NCBI GenBank assembly: GCA_013362785.1
Contig: JABFVM010000010.1
Coordinates: 1 to 32,031, forward strand
From: Streptomyces sp.
GTDB taxonomy: Bacteria; Actinomycetota; Actinomycetes; Streptomycetales; Streptomycetaceae
Length of the DNA: 32,031 bases
Reading direction: 5' to 3'
Shown: in pieces, positions 16,128 to 25,161 of the stretch
Numbering within the stretch: position 1 is the first letter of the stretch
Layout: each line of letters starts with the position of its first letter
Translations under genes and position numbers: made by a program
Notes under the pieces: model-generated
Databases searched by the model: none
What the model saw: the letters and a program-made list of their open reading frames with translations, nothing else
Told to the model about the DNA's origin: nothing

Positions 16128-18056
16128 TCAGTCCCGGGCGGGCTCCACCGAGTCGACTTCGGCGGTCGTACGGTCGAAGCGGCCGTCCAGCTTGGCGACG
16201 AGCCCGGTGACCTGGCGGGCGATGTCGGGGGCGGTGAGGCCGATCTCGGCCAGCACCTCGGCACGGGAGGCGTGGTCGAGGAAGCGCGGCGGGATGCCGA
16301 AGTCACGCAGCGGGACGTCGACGCCCGCGTCGCGCAGGGCCTGGGCGACCGCCGAGCCGACGCCGCCGACGCGGCTGTTGTCCTCGACGGTGACGACGAC
16401 GCGGTGGCGCTCGGCGAGCGGGGCCATGGCCTCGTCGACGGGCTTGACCCAGCGCGGGTCGACGACGGTGGTGGTGATGCCCTGCTTGTCGAGGAGCGAG
16501 GCGATCTCCAGGCACATGGGGGCCAGCGCACCCACCGAGACCAGCAGCACGTCGGGCGTGTCCGTCCCCGGCTCGCGCAGGACGTCCATGGCGCCGACGC
16601 GGCCCACGGCGGGTACCGCGGGGCCGACGGCGCCCTTGGAGAAGCGGACGACGGTCGGCGCGTCCTTGACCTCGACGGCCTCGCGCAGCTGCGCGCGCAC
16701 CTGGTCGGCGTCGCGTGGGGCGGCGAGCCGGAGGCCGGGCACGACCTGGAGGATCGACATGTCCCACATGCCGTTGTGGGAGGCGCCGTCGGTGCCGGTG
16801 ACACCGGCCCGGTCGAGCACGAAGGTGACCCCGCACTTGTGCAGCGCGACGTCCATGAGGACCTGGTCGAAGGCGCGGTTGAGGAAGGTGGCGTAGACGG
16901 CGAAGACGGGGTGGACGCCGCCGGTCGCGAGGCCCGCCGCGCTCACGGCGCCGTGCTGCTCGGCGATGCCGACGTCGTAGATCCGGTCCGGGAAGGTGTC
17001 CGCGAACTTCTTCAGGCCGACCGGCTGGAGCATCGCCGCGGTGATCGCCACGATGTCCTCGCGCTCCTTGCCGAGCTCGACCATCTCGTCGCCGAAGACG
17101 GACGTCCAGTCGGCGCCCGAGGCCTTGATCGGCAGGCCGGTGTCGGGGTGGATGGGGCCGATGCCGTGGAAGCGGTCGGCCTCGTCCTGGAGGGCGGGCT
17201 GGTAGCCGCGGCCCTTCTCGGTGAGGCAGTGCACGATGACCGGGCCGCCGAAGCGCTTGGCCCGCGCGAGGGCCGACTCCAGGGCCTCGATGTCGTGGCC
17301 GTCGATGGGGCCGACGTACTTGAGTCCGAGGTCCTCGAACATGCCCTGCGGCGTGATGAAGTCCTTGAGGCCCTTCTTGGCCCCGTGGAGGGTCTCGTAG
17401 AGCGGCTTGCCGACGACGGGCGTGCGGTCGAGGATCTCCTTCGTGCGGGCGAGGAAGCGCTCGTAGCCGTCGGTCGTCCGCAGCGTGGCCAGGTGGTTGG
17501 CGAGACCGCCGATGGTCGGGGCGTACGACCGTTCGTTGTCGTTGACGACGATGACGAGGGGGCGGTCCTTGGCCTCGGCGATGTTGTTCAGCGCCTCCCA
17601 GGCCATACCGCCGGTCAGCGCGCCGTCGCCGATGACGGCGACGACATGGTCGTCGCGTTTGCGCAGCTCGTTGGCCTTCGCGAGACCGTCGGCCCAGCCG
17701 AGGACCGTGGACGCGTGGCTGTTCTCGATGACGTCGTGCTCGGACTCGGCCTGCGAGGGGTAGCCGGAGAGGCCGCCCTTCTTCTTCAGCTTGCTGAAGT
17801 CCTGCCGTCCGGTGAGCAGCTTGTGCACATAGGACTGGTGGCCGGTGTCCCAGAGCACCTTGTCCTTGGGCGAGTCGAAGACGCGGTGCAGGGCGATGGT
17901 CAGCTCGACCACACCGAGGTTGGGGCCGAGGTGGCCGCCGGTCTTGGAAACCGCGTCGACGAGGAAGGTCCGGATCTCCTCTGCCAGCTGGTCCAGCTGC
18001 TCAGGGCTGAGCCGGTCCAGATCGCGCGGTCCCGTGATGCGGGTCAGCAGCGGCAC
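16128..18056 (-). CDS. dxs: 1-deoxy-D-xylulose-5-phosphate synthase
   Basis: A 642-residue thiamine-diphosphate enzyme that joins pyruvate and glyceraldehyde 3-phosphate, the first step of the MEP isoprenoid pathway. Visible family features are [18 protein letters not shown] (40-57), [11 protein letters not shown] (69-79) and the thiamine-diphosphate/Mg motif [16 protein letters not shown] (143-158). The transketolase-type glutamate lies in [12 protein letters not shown], and the C-terminal transketolase domain follows. Length is normal. GTG 18056 follows AAGGAGG by five bases. It lies between the amino-acid permease and xylH. S. coelicolor has a dxs at this position (SCO6013, from memory). 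No other isoprenoid gene is nearby. Confidence 0.95.
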   Translation of the reverse strand: MPLLTRITGPRDLDRLSPEQLDQLAEEIRTFLVDAVSKTGGHLGPNLGVVELTIALHRVFDSPKDKVLWDTGHQSYVHKLLTGRQDFSKLKKKGGLSGYPSQAESEHDVIENSHASTVLGWADGLAKANELRKRDDHVVAVIGDGALTGGMAWEALNNIAEAKDRPLVIVVNDNERSYAPTIGGLANHLATLRTTDGYERFLARTKEILDRTPVVGKPLYETLHGAKKGLKDFITPQGMFEDLGLKYVGPIDGHDIEALESALARAKRFGGPVIVHCLTEKGRGYQPALQDEADRFHGIGPIHPDTGLPIKASGADWTSVFGDEMVELGKEREDIVAITAAMLQPVGLKKFADTFPDRIYDVGIAEQHGAVSAAGLATGGVHPVFAVYATFLNRAFDQVLMDVALHKCGVTFVLDRAGVTGTDGASHNGMWDMSILQVVPGLRLAAPRDADQVRAQLREAVEVKDAPTVVRFSKGAVGPAVPAVGRVGAMDVLREPGTDTPDVLLVSVGALAPMCLEIASLLDKQGITTTVVDPRWVKPVDEAMAPLAERHRVVVTVEDNSRVGGVGSAVAQALRDAGVDVPLRDFGIPPRFLDHASRAEVLAEIGLTAPDIARQVTGLVAKLDGRFDRTTAEVDSVEPARD

Positions 18057-18201
18057 CCGTGCCTCCTTGCAGTAGAGCTGTTCGAGCTGTTGCCGGGCTT
18101 GTCGAGTCTAATGTTCCGCCTCAGCGGAAGGTTCCCGGCCCACCCGTCATACGTCACGCAAACGGCTCTACCCAATAACACCCCGTACTACAACGCCTCA
18201 A

Positions 18202-18266
18202 AGGGGCGCGGGGAACTGCGCGACCAGCCGCAACGGACCGGCACACGACAATCCACCCACGCCCCT
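18202..18266. repeat. Dispersed Streptomyces GGGGCGCGGGGAACTGCG-type element
   Basis: The segment AGGGGCGCGGGGAACTGCGC, ending in CGCCCCT (18260-18266), matches a structured sequence I recall seeing repeatedly between genes in Streptomyces chromosomes. The ends AGGGGCG and CGCCCCT are complementary. It lies 13 bases after the xylH stop codon, in the 223-base xylH-dxs gap, and probably acts as a terminator. A smaller palindrome TTCCGC-CTCA-GCGGAA (18114-18129) lies nearer dxs. Confidence 0.55.
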
Positions 18267-18279
18267 GCGGCGTCCCGCG

Positions 18280-19575
18280 CTACGCGCGACCGGCGGTCTT
18301 CTGCGTCTTACGGGTGATCGAGTCGATCACGACCGTCGTCAGCAGAACACCCGCGGTGATCATGTACTTCACCGGCTCGGCGATGGACTCCAGCTGGAGC
18401 CCGTACTGGATCGACACGATCACCAGCACACCGAGCAGCGCGTTCCACGTACGGCCACGCCCGCCGAACAGCGACGTACCACCGATGACGGCCGCCGCGA
18501 TGGCGTTCATCAGCAGGTCACCGGTACCGGCGCTCTGGTTGGCGGACGCGATCTTCGAGGCCAGGAAGAGACCGCCGATGGCGGCGAACCCGCCCGAGAT
18601 CGCGAACACGGAGATCCGCACCGCGGTCACGTTGATACCGGCACGACGCGAAGCCTCCACGCTGCCGCCGAGCGCGAAGACCTTGCGGCCGTATGAGGTG
18701 CGCCGCAGCAGGAAGTCCGTGCCGACCAGGAACACCAGGAAGATCACGGTGGCCAGCGGCAGGCCCTTGTACTGGTTGTACATGATCGCCGCGGCGAAGG
18801 AGACGATGCCGAGCAGCACGGTCCGCATGATGGTGTCGCTCAGCGGCCGGAACGGGATGCCCGCCGCCTCACGCCGGCGGTTGCTCAGGAACGACGTGAG
18901 GAAGAACACCACCGTCATCACGGCCGCGAGGCCGTACGCCGCCGCGACGTCCGTGAAGAAGTACGTCGTCAGCTTGCCGATCAGCCCCTCGCTGTCGAGG
19001 TTGATCGTGCCGTTCTCGCCCAGTGTCTGGAGCATGAAGCCGAGCCAGAAGAGCAGACCGGCCAGCGTCACGGCGAACGCGGGAGCACCGAGCACCGCGA
19101 AGAAGAAGCCGTGCGCCGCGCCGATGACGGCACCGGCCGCGATGGCGAAGAGCACGGCCGCCCACTCGGGCCAGCCCTGGTTCACCGCGAGGACGGCGGC
19201 GATGGCGCTGGACGCGCCGCTGACCGAGCCGACGGACAGGTCGATCTCGCCGAGCAGCAGCACGAAGACGATGCCGACGGAGATCATGCCCGTGCCGACC
19301 ATGGTGACGGTGATGTCACTGATGTTCTGCGCGGACAGGAAGGCCGAGTTCAGGCTCTGGAAGATGACGCAGATGACGACCAGGCCGAGGATGACCGGCA
19401 GCGAGCCGAGCTCACCGGCCTTCATCTTGCGCCGGAACTCGGTGATGTAGCCGGCCAGACCCTGCTCCTGCACCAGCAGGCGGGGGTCGACGGCGGTCAC
19501 GGCGGCGGCGGCCGCCTCGGTGTTGAGGACCTCGTGCTCGTCCTGCGCCGTCGTGGAGGTCTTGTCGATGCTCAC
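18280..19575 (-). CDS. xylH: Xylose ABC transporter permease
   Basis: A 431-residue inner-membrane permease of the ribose/xylose (CUT2) group. After a 45-residue soluble leader come about ten or more hydrophobic segments, with the diagnostic GEIDLSVGSVSG, GLLFWLGFMLQTLG and the C-terminal AAVIGGTSLFGGRGRTWNALLGVLVIV. GTG 19575 overlaps the xylG stop (GTGA) and has GGGGAGG seven bases upstream. It completes the xylFGH importer. The symbol rests on family features and on position beside a Rok7B7-type regulator, as in S. coelicolor SCO6009-6011. Confidence 0.92.
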   Translation of the reverse strand: MSIDKTSTTAQDEHEVLNTEAAAAAVTAVDPRLLVQEQGLAGYITEFRRKMKAGELGSLPVILGLVVICVIFQSLNSAFLSAQNISDITVTMVGTGMISVGIVFVLLLGEIDLSVGSVSGASSAIAAVLAVNQGWPEWAAVLFAIAAGAVIGAAHGFFFAVLGAPAFAVTLAGLLFWLGFMLQTLGENGTINLDSEGLIGKLTTYFFTDVAAAYGLAAVMTVVFFLTSFLSNRRREAAGIPFRPLSDTIMRTVLLGIVSFAAAIMYNQYKGLPLATVIFLVFLVGTDFLLRRTSYGRKVFALGGSVEASRRAGINVTAVRISVFAISGGFAAIGGLFLASKIASANQSAGTGDLLMNAIAAAVIGGTSLFGGRGRTWNALLGVLVIVSIQYGLQLESIAEPVKYMITAGVLLTTVVIDSITRKTQKTAGRA

Positions 19576-20357
19576 TTGGAAGCCTCCCCGTTCGCGCTGC
19601 GTGCCGCACGGCGGGTCACGGCGTTGTCGGTGGCGCCGGTGATGGCGGAGATGATCTCCTCCTGCGAGGTCGTCTTGACCTCGAAGACGCCGTTGTTCTG
19701 ACCCAGCCGCAGTACGGCGACCTTGTCGGCGACGGCCTTCACATCGGCCATGTTGTGGCTGATGAGGATGACCGCGTGGCCACGCTCGCGCAGCCGCTCG
19801 ACCAGGTCGAGGACCTGGGCGGTCTGCTCGACGCCGAGGGCGGCGGTGGGCTCGTCGAGGATGACCAGCTTGGGCTCGCCGAGCATGGACCGGGCGATGG
19901 CCACGGTCTGGCGCTGACCGCCGGAGAGCGAGGCGATCGGGATACGCACGCTGGGGATGCGGATCGACAGCGTCTGGAGCAGCTCGCGCGAGCGGCGCTC
20001 CATCTCGACCTCGTCGAGGACACCCCACTTGCGGACCTCACGGCCCAGGTAGAGGTTGCCGACGACGTCGATGTTGTCGCACAGCGCGAGGTCCTGGTAG
20101 ACCGTCGCGATGCCCAGGCTCTGGGCGTCGTGCGGCCGGTTGATCGAAACGGCCTTGCCTTCCCATTCGATGACGCCCTCATCGATGGGGTGCACGCCGG
20201 CGATCGTCTTGACCAGCGTGGACTTTCCGGCGCCGTTGTCGCCCACCAGGGCGACCACTTCACCGGCGTGGACCTCAAGCTCTACGTCGGTGAGCGCCTG
20301 AACGGCACCGAACCGCTTGGAGACCCCGCGCAACGCCAGCACGGGCGTAGCGGACAC
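19572..20357 (-). CDS. xylG: Xylose ABC transporter ATP-binding protein
   Basis: A 261-residue ATPase that powers xylose import. It has Walker A GDNGAGKST (39-47), Q-loop Gln88, signature LSGGQ (144-148), Walker B LVILDEP (164-170) and H-loop His201. Only one nucleotide-binding domain is present, whereas E. coli XylG and most CUT2 ATPases are about 500 residues with two. The start at GTG 20357 puts AAGGAG nine bases upstream; the ATG at 20366 directly abuts that site and is less likely. It is separated from xylF by about 210 bases holding two hairpins and overlaps xylH by four bases. Confidence 0.92.
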   Translation of the reverse strand: MSATPVLALRGVSKRFGAVQALTDVELEVHAGEVVALVGDNGAGKSTLVKTIAGVHPIDEGVIEWEGKAVSINRPHDAQSLGIATVYQDLALCDNIDVVGNLYLGREVRKWGVLDEVEMERRSRELLQTLSIRIPSVRIPIASLSGGQRQTVAIARSMLGEPKLVILDEPTAALGVEQTAQVLDLVERLRERGHAVILISHNMADVKAVADKVAVLRLGQNNGVFEVKTTSQEEIISAITGATDNAVTRRAARSANGEASK

Positions 20358-20421
20358 GTGAACCATCTCCTTCGCCGCCTGACCCGGCGGAAGGGTTGTA
20401 CAGAGAGATTGGGGGGTTCCG

Positions 20422-20473
20422 TCCGGCGCCCCGCACCGAGCTTGCGGGGCTGTCGTATGCGCGGGGCGCCGGA
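20422..20473 (-). other. Intra-operon hairpin with two alternative pairings (xylF-xylG)
   Basis: TCCGGCGCCCCGC (20422-20434) pairs perfectly with GCGGGGCGCCGGA (20461-20473). Part of the same arm, GCCCCGC (20428-20434), can instead pair with GCGGGGC (20444-20450). The two structures exclude each other. It lies between the xylF stop codon and the xylG ribosome-binding site. Confidence 0.7.
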
Positions 20474-20500
20474 GGAGTCTGGAGCGAGCAGTCATGTCCC

Positions 20501-20530
20501 GTGCGGGAATTCAAGGACGAATTCCCGCAC
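20501..20530 (-). terminator. 12-bp perfect hairpin just after xylF
   Basis: GTGCGGGAATTC (20501-20512) pairs with GAATTCCCGCAC (20519-20530) across the loop AAGGAC. It begins 36 bases beyond the xylF stop. It is likely to stop part of the transcription or protect the xylF message, giving more binding protein than ATPase and permease. Confidence 0.75.
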
Positions 20531-20566
20531 CTGGAAAGGGACCGGTACTGCTTGGCCGGAGCCGGT

Positions 20567-21679
20567 CTACTTGAGGCCGGCCTTCGCGCAGGCGTCCTTG
20601 TACTTGCCCGTGCAGATCTCGTCGACCGTGTAGAAGCCTTCCTTGATGACCGTGTCCTTGATGTTCGCCGTGGTCAGCGACACGACCGGGATCAGGGCGG
20701 CGGGGATGTCGTTCGCGCTGCCGCTGGAGACCTTGTCCTTGGCGATGGAGTCCAGCTTCTCGCCCTTGGCCAGCGCGACGGCCATCTCGGCGACGACGTT
20801 GGCTTCCTGCGGGTAGGACTTGAACACGCTCATGTACTGGTCGCCGGCGACGATGCGCTGCACGGCGGCGAGCTCGGCGTCCTGGCCGGTGACCGGGACC
20901 TTGAGGCCGGCGGCCTGGAGGGCGGTGATGGCACCGCCGGCCATGCCGTCGTTGGCGGAGTAGACGCCGGCGATGTTGTTCTTGCCGACCGCCGAGATCG
21001 CGGCCTCCATCTCGGAGTTGGCGTTCTCCGGCTTCCACTCCTTGGTGTCGTACTCCTTGGCGATGGTGACCTTGCCGTCGAGCGCGGAGTGGGCGCCCTT
21101 CTTGAACTGGGCGGCGTTCGGGTCGGTGACCGAGCCGTTGATCATGACGATCTTGGAGTCCTTGGTGGCCTTGTCACCCAGGGCCTTCAGCAGGGCCTCG
21201 CCCTGGGTCCTGCCGACCTCCTCGTTGTCGAACGAGGTGTAACCGCTGATCGGGCCCTCGGCCAGACGGTCGTACGCGACGACCTTGATGCCCTGGTCCA
21301 CGGCCTTCTGCACGGAGTTCTTGATCGCCTTGGCGTCGACCGCGTCCAGGATGAGGACGTCCACCTTGTTGGTGATCATGGTGTCGACCTGCTGCGCCTG
21401 CAGGTTGGCGTCCTGCTTGGCGTTGTTGTAGTCGATCTTCGCCTTGCCGTTCGTCAGCTCCTTGATCTTCTGCTCGATCAGGGGCCGGTCGAACTTCTCG
21501 TAGCGAGCGGTCTGGTTCTCCGGGAGCAGGAGACCGACCTTGATGTTGTCGCCCTTGGCGGCGCTGGCGGTGGAGTCGTTGTCGCCGCCCGCTTCCTCGG
21601 CGCTGCCACAGGCAGCCAGCGAGATGGCCATCGCACCTGCGGCAACGGCAACGGCGGCACGACGCATACGCGTGTTCAC
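20567..21679 (-). CDS. xylF: Xylose-binding lipoprotein
   Basis: A 370-residue periplasmic-type sugar-binding protein, anchored outside the membrane by a lipid. The lipobox is SLAAC with Cys24. The mature protein has the type I fold seen in ribose/xylose-binding proteins: KVGLLLPENQTARYEKFDRP, LDAVDAKAIKNSVQKA, VVAYDRLAEGP, VYSANDGMAGGAITAL and VTGQDAELAAVQRIVAGDQ. GTG 21679 has GGAGG eight bases upstream and is preferred over the ATG at residue 5. It heads the xylFGH operon, directly downstream of rok7B7. The xylose assignment comes from family features and synteny. Confidence 0.93.
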   Translation of the reverse strand: MNTRMRRAAVAVAAGAMAISLAACGSAEEAGGDNDSTASAAKGDNIKVGLLLPENQTARYEKFDRPLIEQKIKELTNGKAKIDYNNAKQDANLQAQQVDTMITNKVDVLILDAVDAKAIKNSVQKAVDQGIKVVAYDRLAEGPISGYTSFDNEEVGRTQGEALLKALGDKATKDSKIVMINGSVTDPNAAQFKKGAHSALDGKVTIAKEYDTKEWKPENANSEMEAAISAVGKNNIAGVYSANDGMAGGAITALQAAGLKVPVTGQDAELAAVQRIVAGDQYMSVFKSYPQEANVVAEMAVALAKGEKLDSIAKDKVSSGSANDIPAALIPVVSLTTANIKDTVIKEGFYTVDEICTGKYKDACAKAGLK

Positions 21680-21699
21680 TTCAGAAACCTCCCTGACGA

Positions 21700-21780
21700 G
21701 GCCGCGACGTTGCGGCCGAGGTGGCTGGAAGTCAACTCGGCCACACGTGCGACGTCAAGAAGTAAATCCTTAACGGGTTG
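21700..21780 (-). promoter_or_regulatory. xylF leader and promoter region
   Basis: The 121 bases between rok7B7 and xylF hold, on the minus strand, GTTAAGGATTTACTTCTTGACG (written in two parts: GTTAAGGATTT and ACTTCTTGACG, about 21753-21774). Its end, TTGACG (21753-21758), could be a -35 element; no good -10 is visible. An inverted repeat GGCCGC-N6-GCGGCC (21700-21717) lies 21 bases before the start codon. Binding by the neighbouring ROK protein is plausible, since Rok7B7 of S. coelicolor is known to act on xylFGH, but the exact site is not determined here. Confidence 0.4.
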
Positions 21781-21800
21781 GCAACGGTGCCATACGTTCT

Positions 21801-23012
21801 CTAAGTGAAGGCAGGCGTAGCCGCGTGCAGCGCACCGGCCGCACTCCCGTCCAAAAGCGCCGAATCGCCCATCTCGCTCAGCGCGAGCGCGAGGGCCCCG
21901 AGCACCTCCGCACGACCGCCAAGTGCCCCCGGAAGAACGGACAGTTGGCGCGCCGCACTGGGGATGGCGTAACGCCCGACGGACTCCCGGATGGGCCCGA
22001 GGACCAGCTCGCCGGCCTCGGCGAGATCACCGCCCAGGACCACTCGGCTCGGGTTCAGAAGGTTGCAGAGGTTGGCGACTCCACTGCCGATATGGCGGCC
22101 GACGTCGGCGATCACCCGACGGCAACCCGGGTCTCCCTCCCTGGCCAGCCGTACGACGCCCTCCATCGTGAGGTCGGTGCCGTGGCTGGACTGGAGGAGC
22201 GGGAGCACATAGCGGGCGGCCGCGAAGGTCTCCAGGCAGCCCCGGTTTCCGCAGCGGCAGACCGGGCCGGATTCATCCAGAGTAATATGCCCGATTTCTC
22301 CCGCTGTGCCACCCGGGCCGCGATAGATCTTGCCGCTGATGACGAGACCGGCGCCGACACCGCTGGCGACCTTGATGTACGCCAGGTCCCGCACACCCCG
22401 CCCGCTGCCCCAGACCAGCTCGCCCAGGGCGCCCAGGTTGGCGTCGTTGTCCACGTGCACGGGCACGCCGAGCCGGCCGCGCATCTCCTCGGCGGGCTTG
22501 GTGCCGGTCCAGCCCGGCAGGATGGCGGTGGAGCCGAGGGTGCCGGACTCGACGTCGATCGGGCCGGGCACACCGAGGCCCACCCCGGCGATCTTGGAGC
22601 GGTCGACGCCGGTCGCCGCGATCAGCCGGTTGACCAGCTCCTCGGCCCGGTCGAAGCCCTGCGACGAGGACGCGTCGACGTCCAGCGGCTCGGACTCCTC
22701 GGCCAGCACCTGGTGGGCGAGGTTCCCGACCGCCACCCGCAGATGCGTATGGCCGAAGTCGACCCCTATGACGATCCCGGCGTCCCCGCTCAGCGAGACG
22801 CTGCGGGCCCGGCGGCCACCCGCCGAGGTGGGTGTGACCTCGACCGTTCCGCCGTCCTTGAGCTCACGGACGATATTGGAGACGGTGGCCGCGGACAGAC
22901 CGGTGGTCCTCGCGATCTCCGCCTGGGTGAGAGATCCGGCCAGCCGTACGGCCCGCACGACCCGCTCCAGATTGGCTCGGTGCAGCGACGACTGCGACCC
23001 CGGAGTCTCCAC
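21801..23012 (-). CDS. rok7B7: ROK-family transcriptional regulator Rok7B7
   Basis: A 403-residue repressor/ORF/kinase protein. A winged helix-turn-helix occupies about residues 28-55 (LTQAEIARTTGLSAATVSNIV). The sugar-kinase-like part has VIGVDFGHTHLRVAVG, VDNDANLGALGE and the ROK zinc signature with His242 and Cys252, Cys254 and Cys259 in GHITLDESGPVCRCGNRGCLE. It starts at GTG 23012 with AGGAGG five bases upstream. It sits between xylFGH and ngcEFG, the same place as Rok7B7 (SCO6008) in S. coelicolor, which is reported to affect xylose uptake, carbon repression and antibiotic production. The natural ligand is unknown. Confidence 0.93.
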   Translation of the reverse strand: METPGSQSSLHRANLERVVRAVRLAGSLTQAEIARTTGLSAATVSNIVRELKDGGTVEVTPTSAGGRRARSVSLSGDAGIVIGVDFGHTHLRVAVGNLAHQVLAEESEPLDVDASSSQGFDRAEELVNRLIAATGVDRSKIAGVGLGVPGPIDVESGTLGSTAILPGWTGTKPAEEMRGRLGVPVHVDNDANLGALGELVWGSGRGVRDLAYIKVASGVGAGLVISGKIYRGPGGTAGEIGHITLDESGPVCRCGNRGCLETFAAARYVLPLLQSSHGTDLTMEGVVRLAREGDPGCRRVIADVGRHIGSGVANLCNLLNPSRVVLGGDLAEAGELVLGPIRESVGRYAIPSAARQLSVLPGALGGRAEVLGALALALSEMGDSALLDGSAAGALHAATPAFT

Positions 23013-23142
23013 GACGACCTCCTGCGCGCGGGACCGCTTCTATGAGGCCCCGTTCGTGTCCAACTAGTGAACTCTAAGCTGAGCCGTTCGGGTTGCCTCC
23101 CGTCAAGAGGTTGAACCGGATCCGGGATTGTGTACACGCACA

Positions 23143-23173
23143 CGTGAGCCACCCCTGTGTGGGGTGGCTCACG
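23143..23173 (-). terminator. Terminator after ngcG, 13-bp perfect stem
   Basis: CGTGAGCCACCCC (23143-23155) pairs with GGGGTGGCTCACG (23161-23173) across the loop TGTGT. It starts 77 bases beyond the ngcG stop and separates ngcEFG from the rok7B7 promoter region. Confidence 0.88.
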
Positions 23174-23249
23174 GTCGACGCGGAGTGACACGGCCCTCAC
23201 GCTGGGGCCAACAGACAGCGTTTACTTCACGGCTTCAACGCCCGGGCGG

Positions 23250-24173
23250 CTACTTCAGCGCCCCCGCCGTCAGCCCCGCGACCACCTGCCGCTGGAACAC
23301 GATGTACGCGGCGAGCACCGGCAGCATCGCCATCACCAGACCGGCGAAGAGGCCCGACCAGTCGCCCTTGTAGCCCTGGCTGACGGCCAGCTGCACCAGG
23401 CCCTGGGTGAGGACCCGCTTGTCGGGGTCGGTGTTGAGGACCGTGGGCAGCATGTACTGGTTCCACTGGCCCAGGAAGTTGAAGATGCCGACACTGATCA
23501 GGCCCGGCTTGGCCATCGGGAGCATGATCTGGAAGAACGTACGGGTGTGCGAGGCCCCGTCGACGAAGGCCGCCTCGGCCACCGACGTGGGCAGCGTGCG
23601 GAAGAACGCCGTGAGGAAGAACACCGTGAACGGCAGCGAGTACGCGATGTAGACCAGGATCAGGCCGTGGATCGTGTTGAGCAGCCCCATGTTGTTCACG
23701 ACGTAGAACAGCGGGACCAGCGCCAGCATGATCGGGAAGCTCATGCCGCCGATGAAGAGGAAGTAGATGAAGCGGTTGCCCGGGAAGTCGAAGCGGGCGA
23801 GCACATAGGCCGCCATCGAGCCGAGCACCAGGGTCCCGATGAGCGAACCCCCCACCACCAGGATGGTGTTGAGGAAGTAGTCGCTCATGTTGGCCTCGGT
23901 CCACGCCCGCGACCAGTTCGAGAAGTGCAGTGTGTCCGGCAGCGACCAGGGCGAGCCGAAGATGGAGGCGTCGTCCTTGAAGGACGTCATCACCGCCCAG
24001 AGCAGCGGCATGGCGACCATGAACGCCCAGATGACGAGAACGCCGTGGGAGAAGACATTGAGGACGCCGCCCTCTTTCTTCTCCTTCCCCGGCTTCTTGG
24101 CCGGCACGTCGATCTTGGTGACGGGCATACCGGACTCGGCCGGTACGGGAGCGGTGGTCTCGGTCGTCTTCAT
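23250..24173 (-). CDS. ngcG: N-acetylglucosamine/chitobiose ABC transporter permease
   Basis: A 307-residue MalG-type permease and last gene of ngcEFG. A soluble N-terminal stretch rich in Thr, Pro and Lys (1-35) precedes six hydrophobic segments. The EAA loop reads VAEAAFVDGASHTRTFFQIMLPMAKP. ATG 24173 follows the ngcF stop by three bases, so the two are coupled. The operon ends 77 bases before a strong terminator. The sugar is assigned by the operon's resemblance to NgcEFG (SCO6005-6007 of S. coelicolor). Confidence 0.9.
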   Translation of the reverse strand: MKTTETTAPVPAESGMPVTKIDVPAKKPGKEKKEGGVLNVFSHGVLVIWAFMVAMPLLWAVMTSFKDDASIFGSPWSLPDTLHFSNWSRAWTEANMSDYFLNTILVVGGSLIGTLVLGSMAAYVLARFDFPGNRFIYFLFIGGMSFPIMLALVPLFYVVNNMGLLNTIHGLILVYIAYSLPFTVFFLTAFFRTLPTSVAEAAFVDGASHTRTFFQIMLPMAKPGLISVGIFNFLGQWNQYMLPTVLNTDPDKRVLTQGLVQLAVSQGYKGDWSGLFAGLVMAMLPVLAAYIVFQRQVVAGLTAGALK

Positions 24174-24176
24174 CTC

Positions 24177-25103
24177 TCAGAACTCCAGCCGCTCGCGACG
24201 CCCCAGCCGCATGACAACCGCGGCGAAGGCCAGCGTGACGACGAGCAGGGCCACGCCGATCGTGGTGGCGTAGGCGGCCTGCCCGTCACGGAACGCTTTC
24301 TGGTACACGTACAGGACCATGACCGTGGTCGAGTAGTCGGGACCGCCGGGCCCGGTCGTCATGATGTGTACGACCGCGAACGACTCGGCGCCGAGGGCGA
24401 GGATGCCCATGTAGACCCAGCCGGACTGCACGGTGTCCCACAGCAGCGGCAGGGTGATCCGGAAGAACGTGCTGGCGCGGCCGGCCCCGTCGAGCAGCGC
24501 GGCCTCGTACAGATCCGCCGGGATGGAGGCCATACCGGCGGAGAACAGGACCACGAAGAAGCCGACCGTCGACCAGACGATCACCCCCATCACGGCCCAC
24601 AGGGCGAGGTTCGGGTCGCCCAGCCAGAGCGGCTGGACGCTGTCCAGTCCGAGTCCGCGCAGGATCGAGTTGATCGCGCCGCTGTCCGGGTTGTACGCGA
24701 AGGCGAACAGCAGCGCGACGATCGCGATCGACAGCACCTGCGGGAAGAAATAGACGATCTTGTAGAAGCCCGACCCGCGGACACCGCTGATCGCCGGGCC
24801 GCCCTTTCTGCGCCGCCCGCCCACATTGATCATGAAGGCGAGGAACAGCGCGAAACTCAAGGTCACCAGCGGCAGCAACAACGCGAACCACAAGCTGTGC
24901 TGCAACGACTTCCAGAAGATCTCGTCGTCGAGCATGCGCTCGTAGTTGTCGAAGCCGACCATCTTGAATTCGGGACTCAGCCCGGTCCAGTCCGTGAACG
25001 AGTAGTAGATGGACTGGATGAAAGGCCAGACGACAAAGAGCGCGTACAACCCGAGGGGCACCGTGAGGAACCCCACGATGAACTTGTACTTGCCGTGCTG
25101 CAT
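24177..25103 (-). CDS. ngcF: N-acetylglucosamine/chitobiose ABC transporter permease
   Basis: A 308-residue MalF-type permease with six hydrophobic segments and the EAA loop YEAALLDGAGRASTFFRITLPLLWD. It begins at ATG 25103 (MQHGKYKFIVGFLTVPLGLY). The ribosome-binding site is weak (GGGG about 9 bases upstream), which together with the 58-base gap after ngcE suggests lower expression than the binding protein. It works with NgcG and needs a shared ATPase, because none is encoded in the operon. Confidence 0.9.
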   Translation of the reverse strand: MQHGKYKFIVGFLTVPLGLYALFVVWPFIQSIYYSFTDWTGLSPEFKMVGFDNYERMLDDEIFWKSLQHSLWFALLLPLVTLSFALFLAFMINVGGRRRKGGPAISGVRGSGFYKIVYFFPQVLSIAIVALLFAFAYNPDSGAINSILRGLGLDSVQPLWLGDPNLALWAVMGVIVWSTVGFFVVLFSAGMASIPADLYEAALLDGAGRASTFFRITLPLLWDTVQSGWVYMGILALGAESFAVVHIMTTGPGGPDYSTTVMVLYVYQKAFRDGQAAYATTIGVALLVVTLAFAAVVMRLGRRERLEF

Positions 25104-25161
25104 TGCTATCGACCCCGATCTGCGCGCGGACGCAGCCGCTGGTGACGGTTCCTCACGGGAC

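Noticed and set aside
14419..16896. 825-residue plus-strand frame opposite the permease and dxs
   Set aside because: It spans two real antisense genes and the terminator between them, with histidine/aspartate-rich low-complexity sequence.
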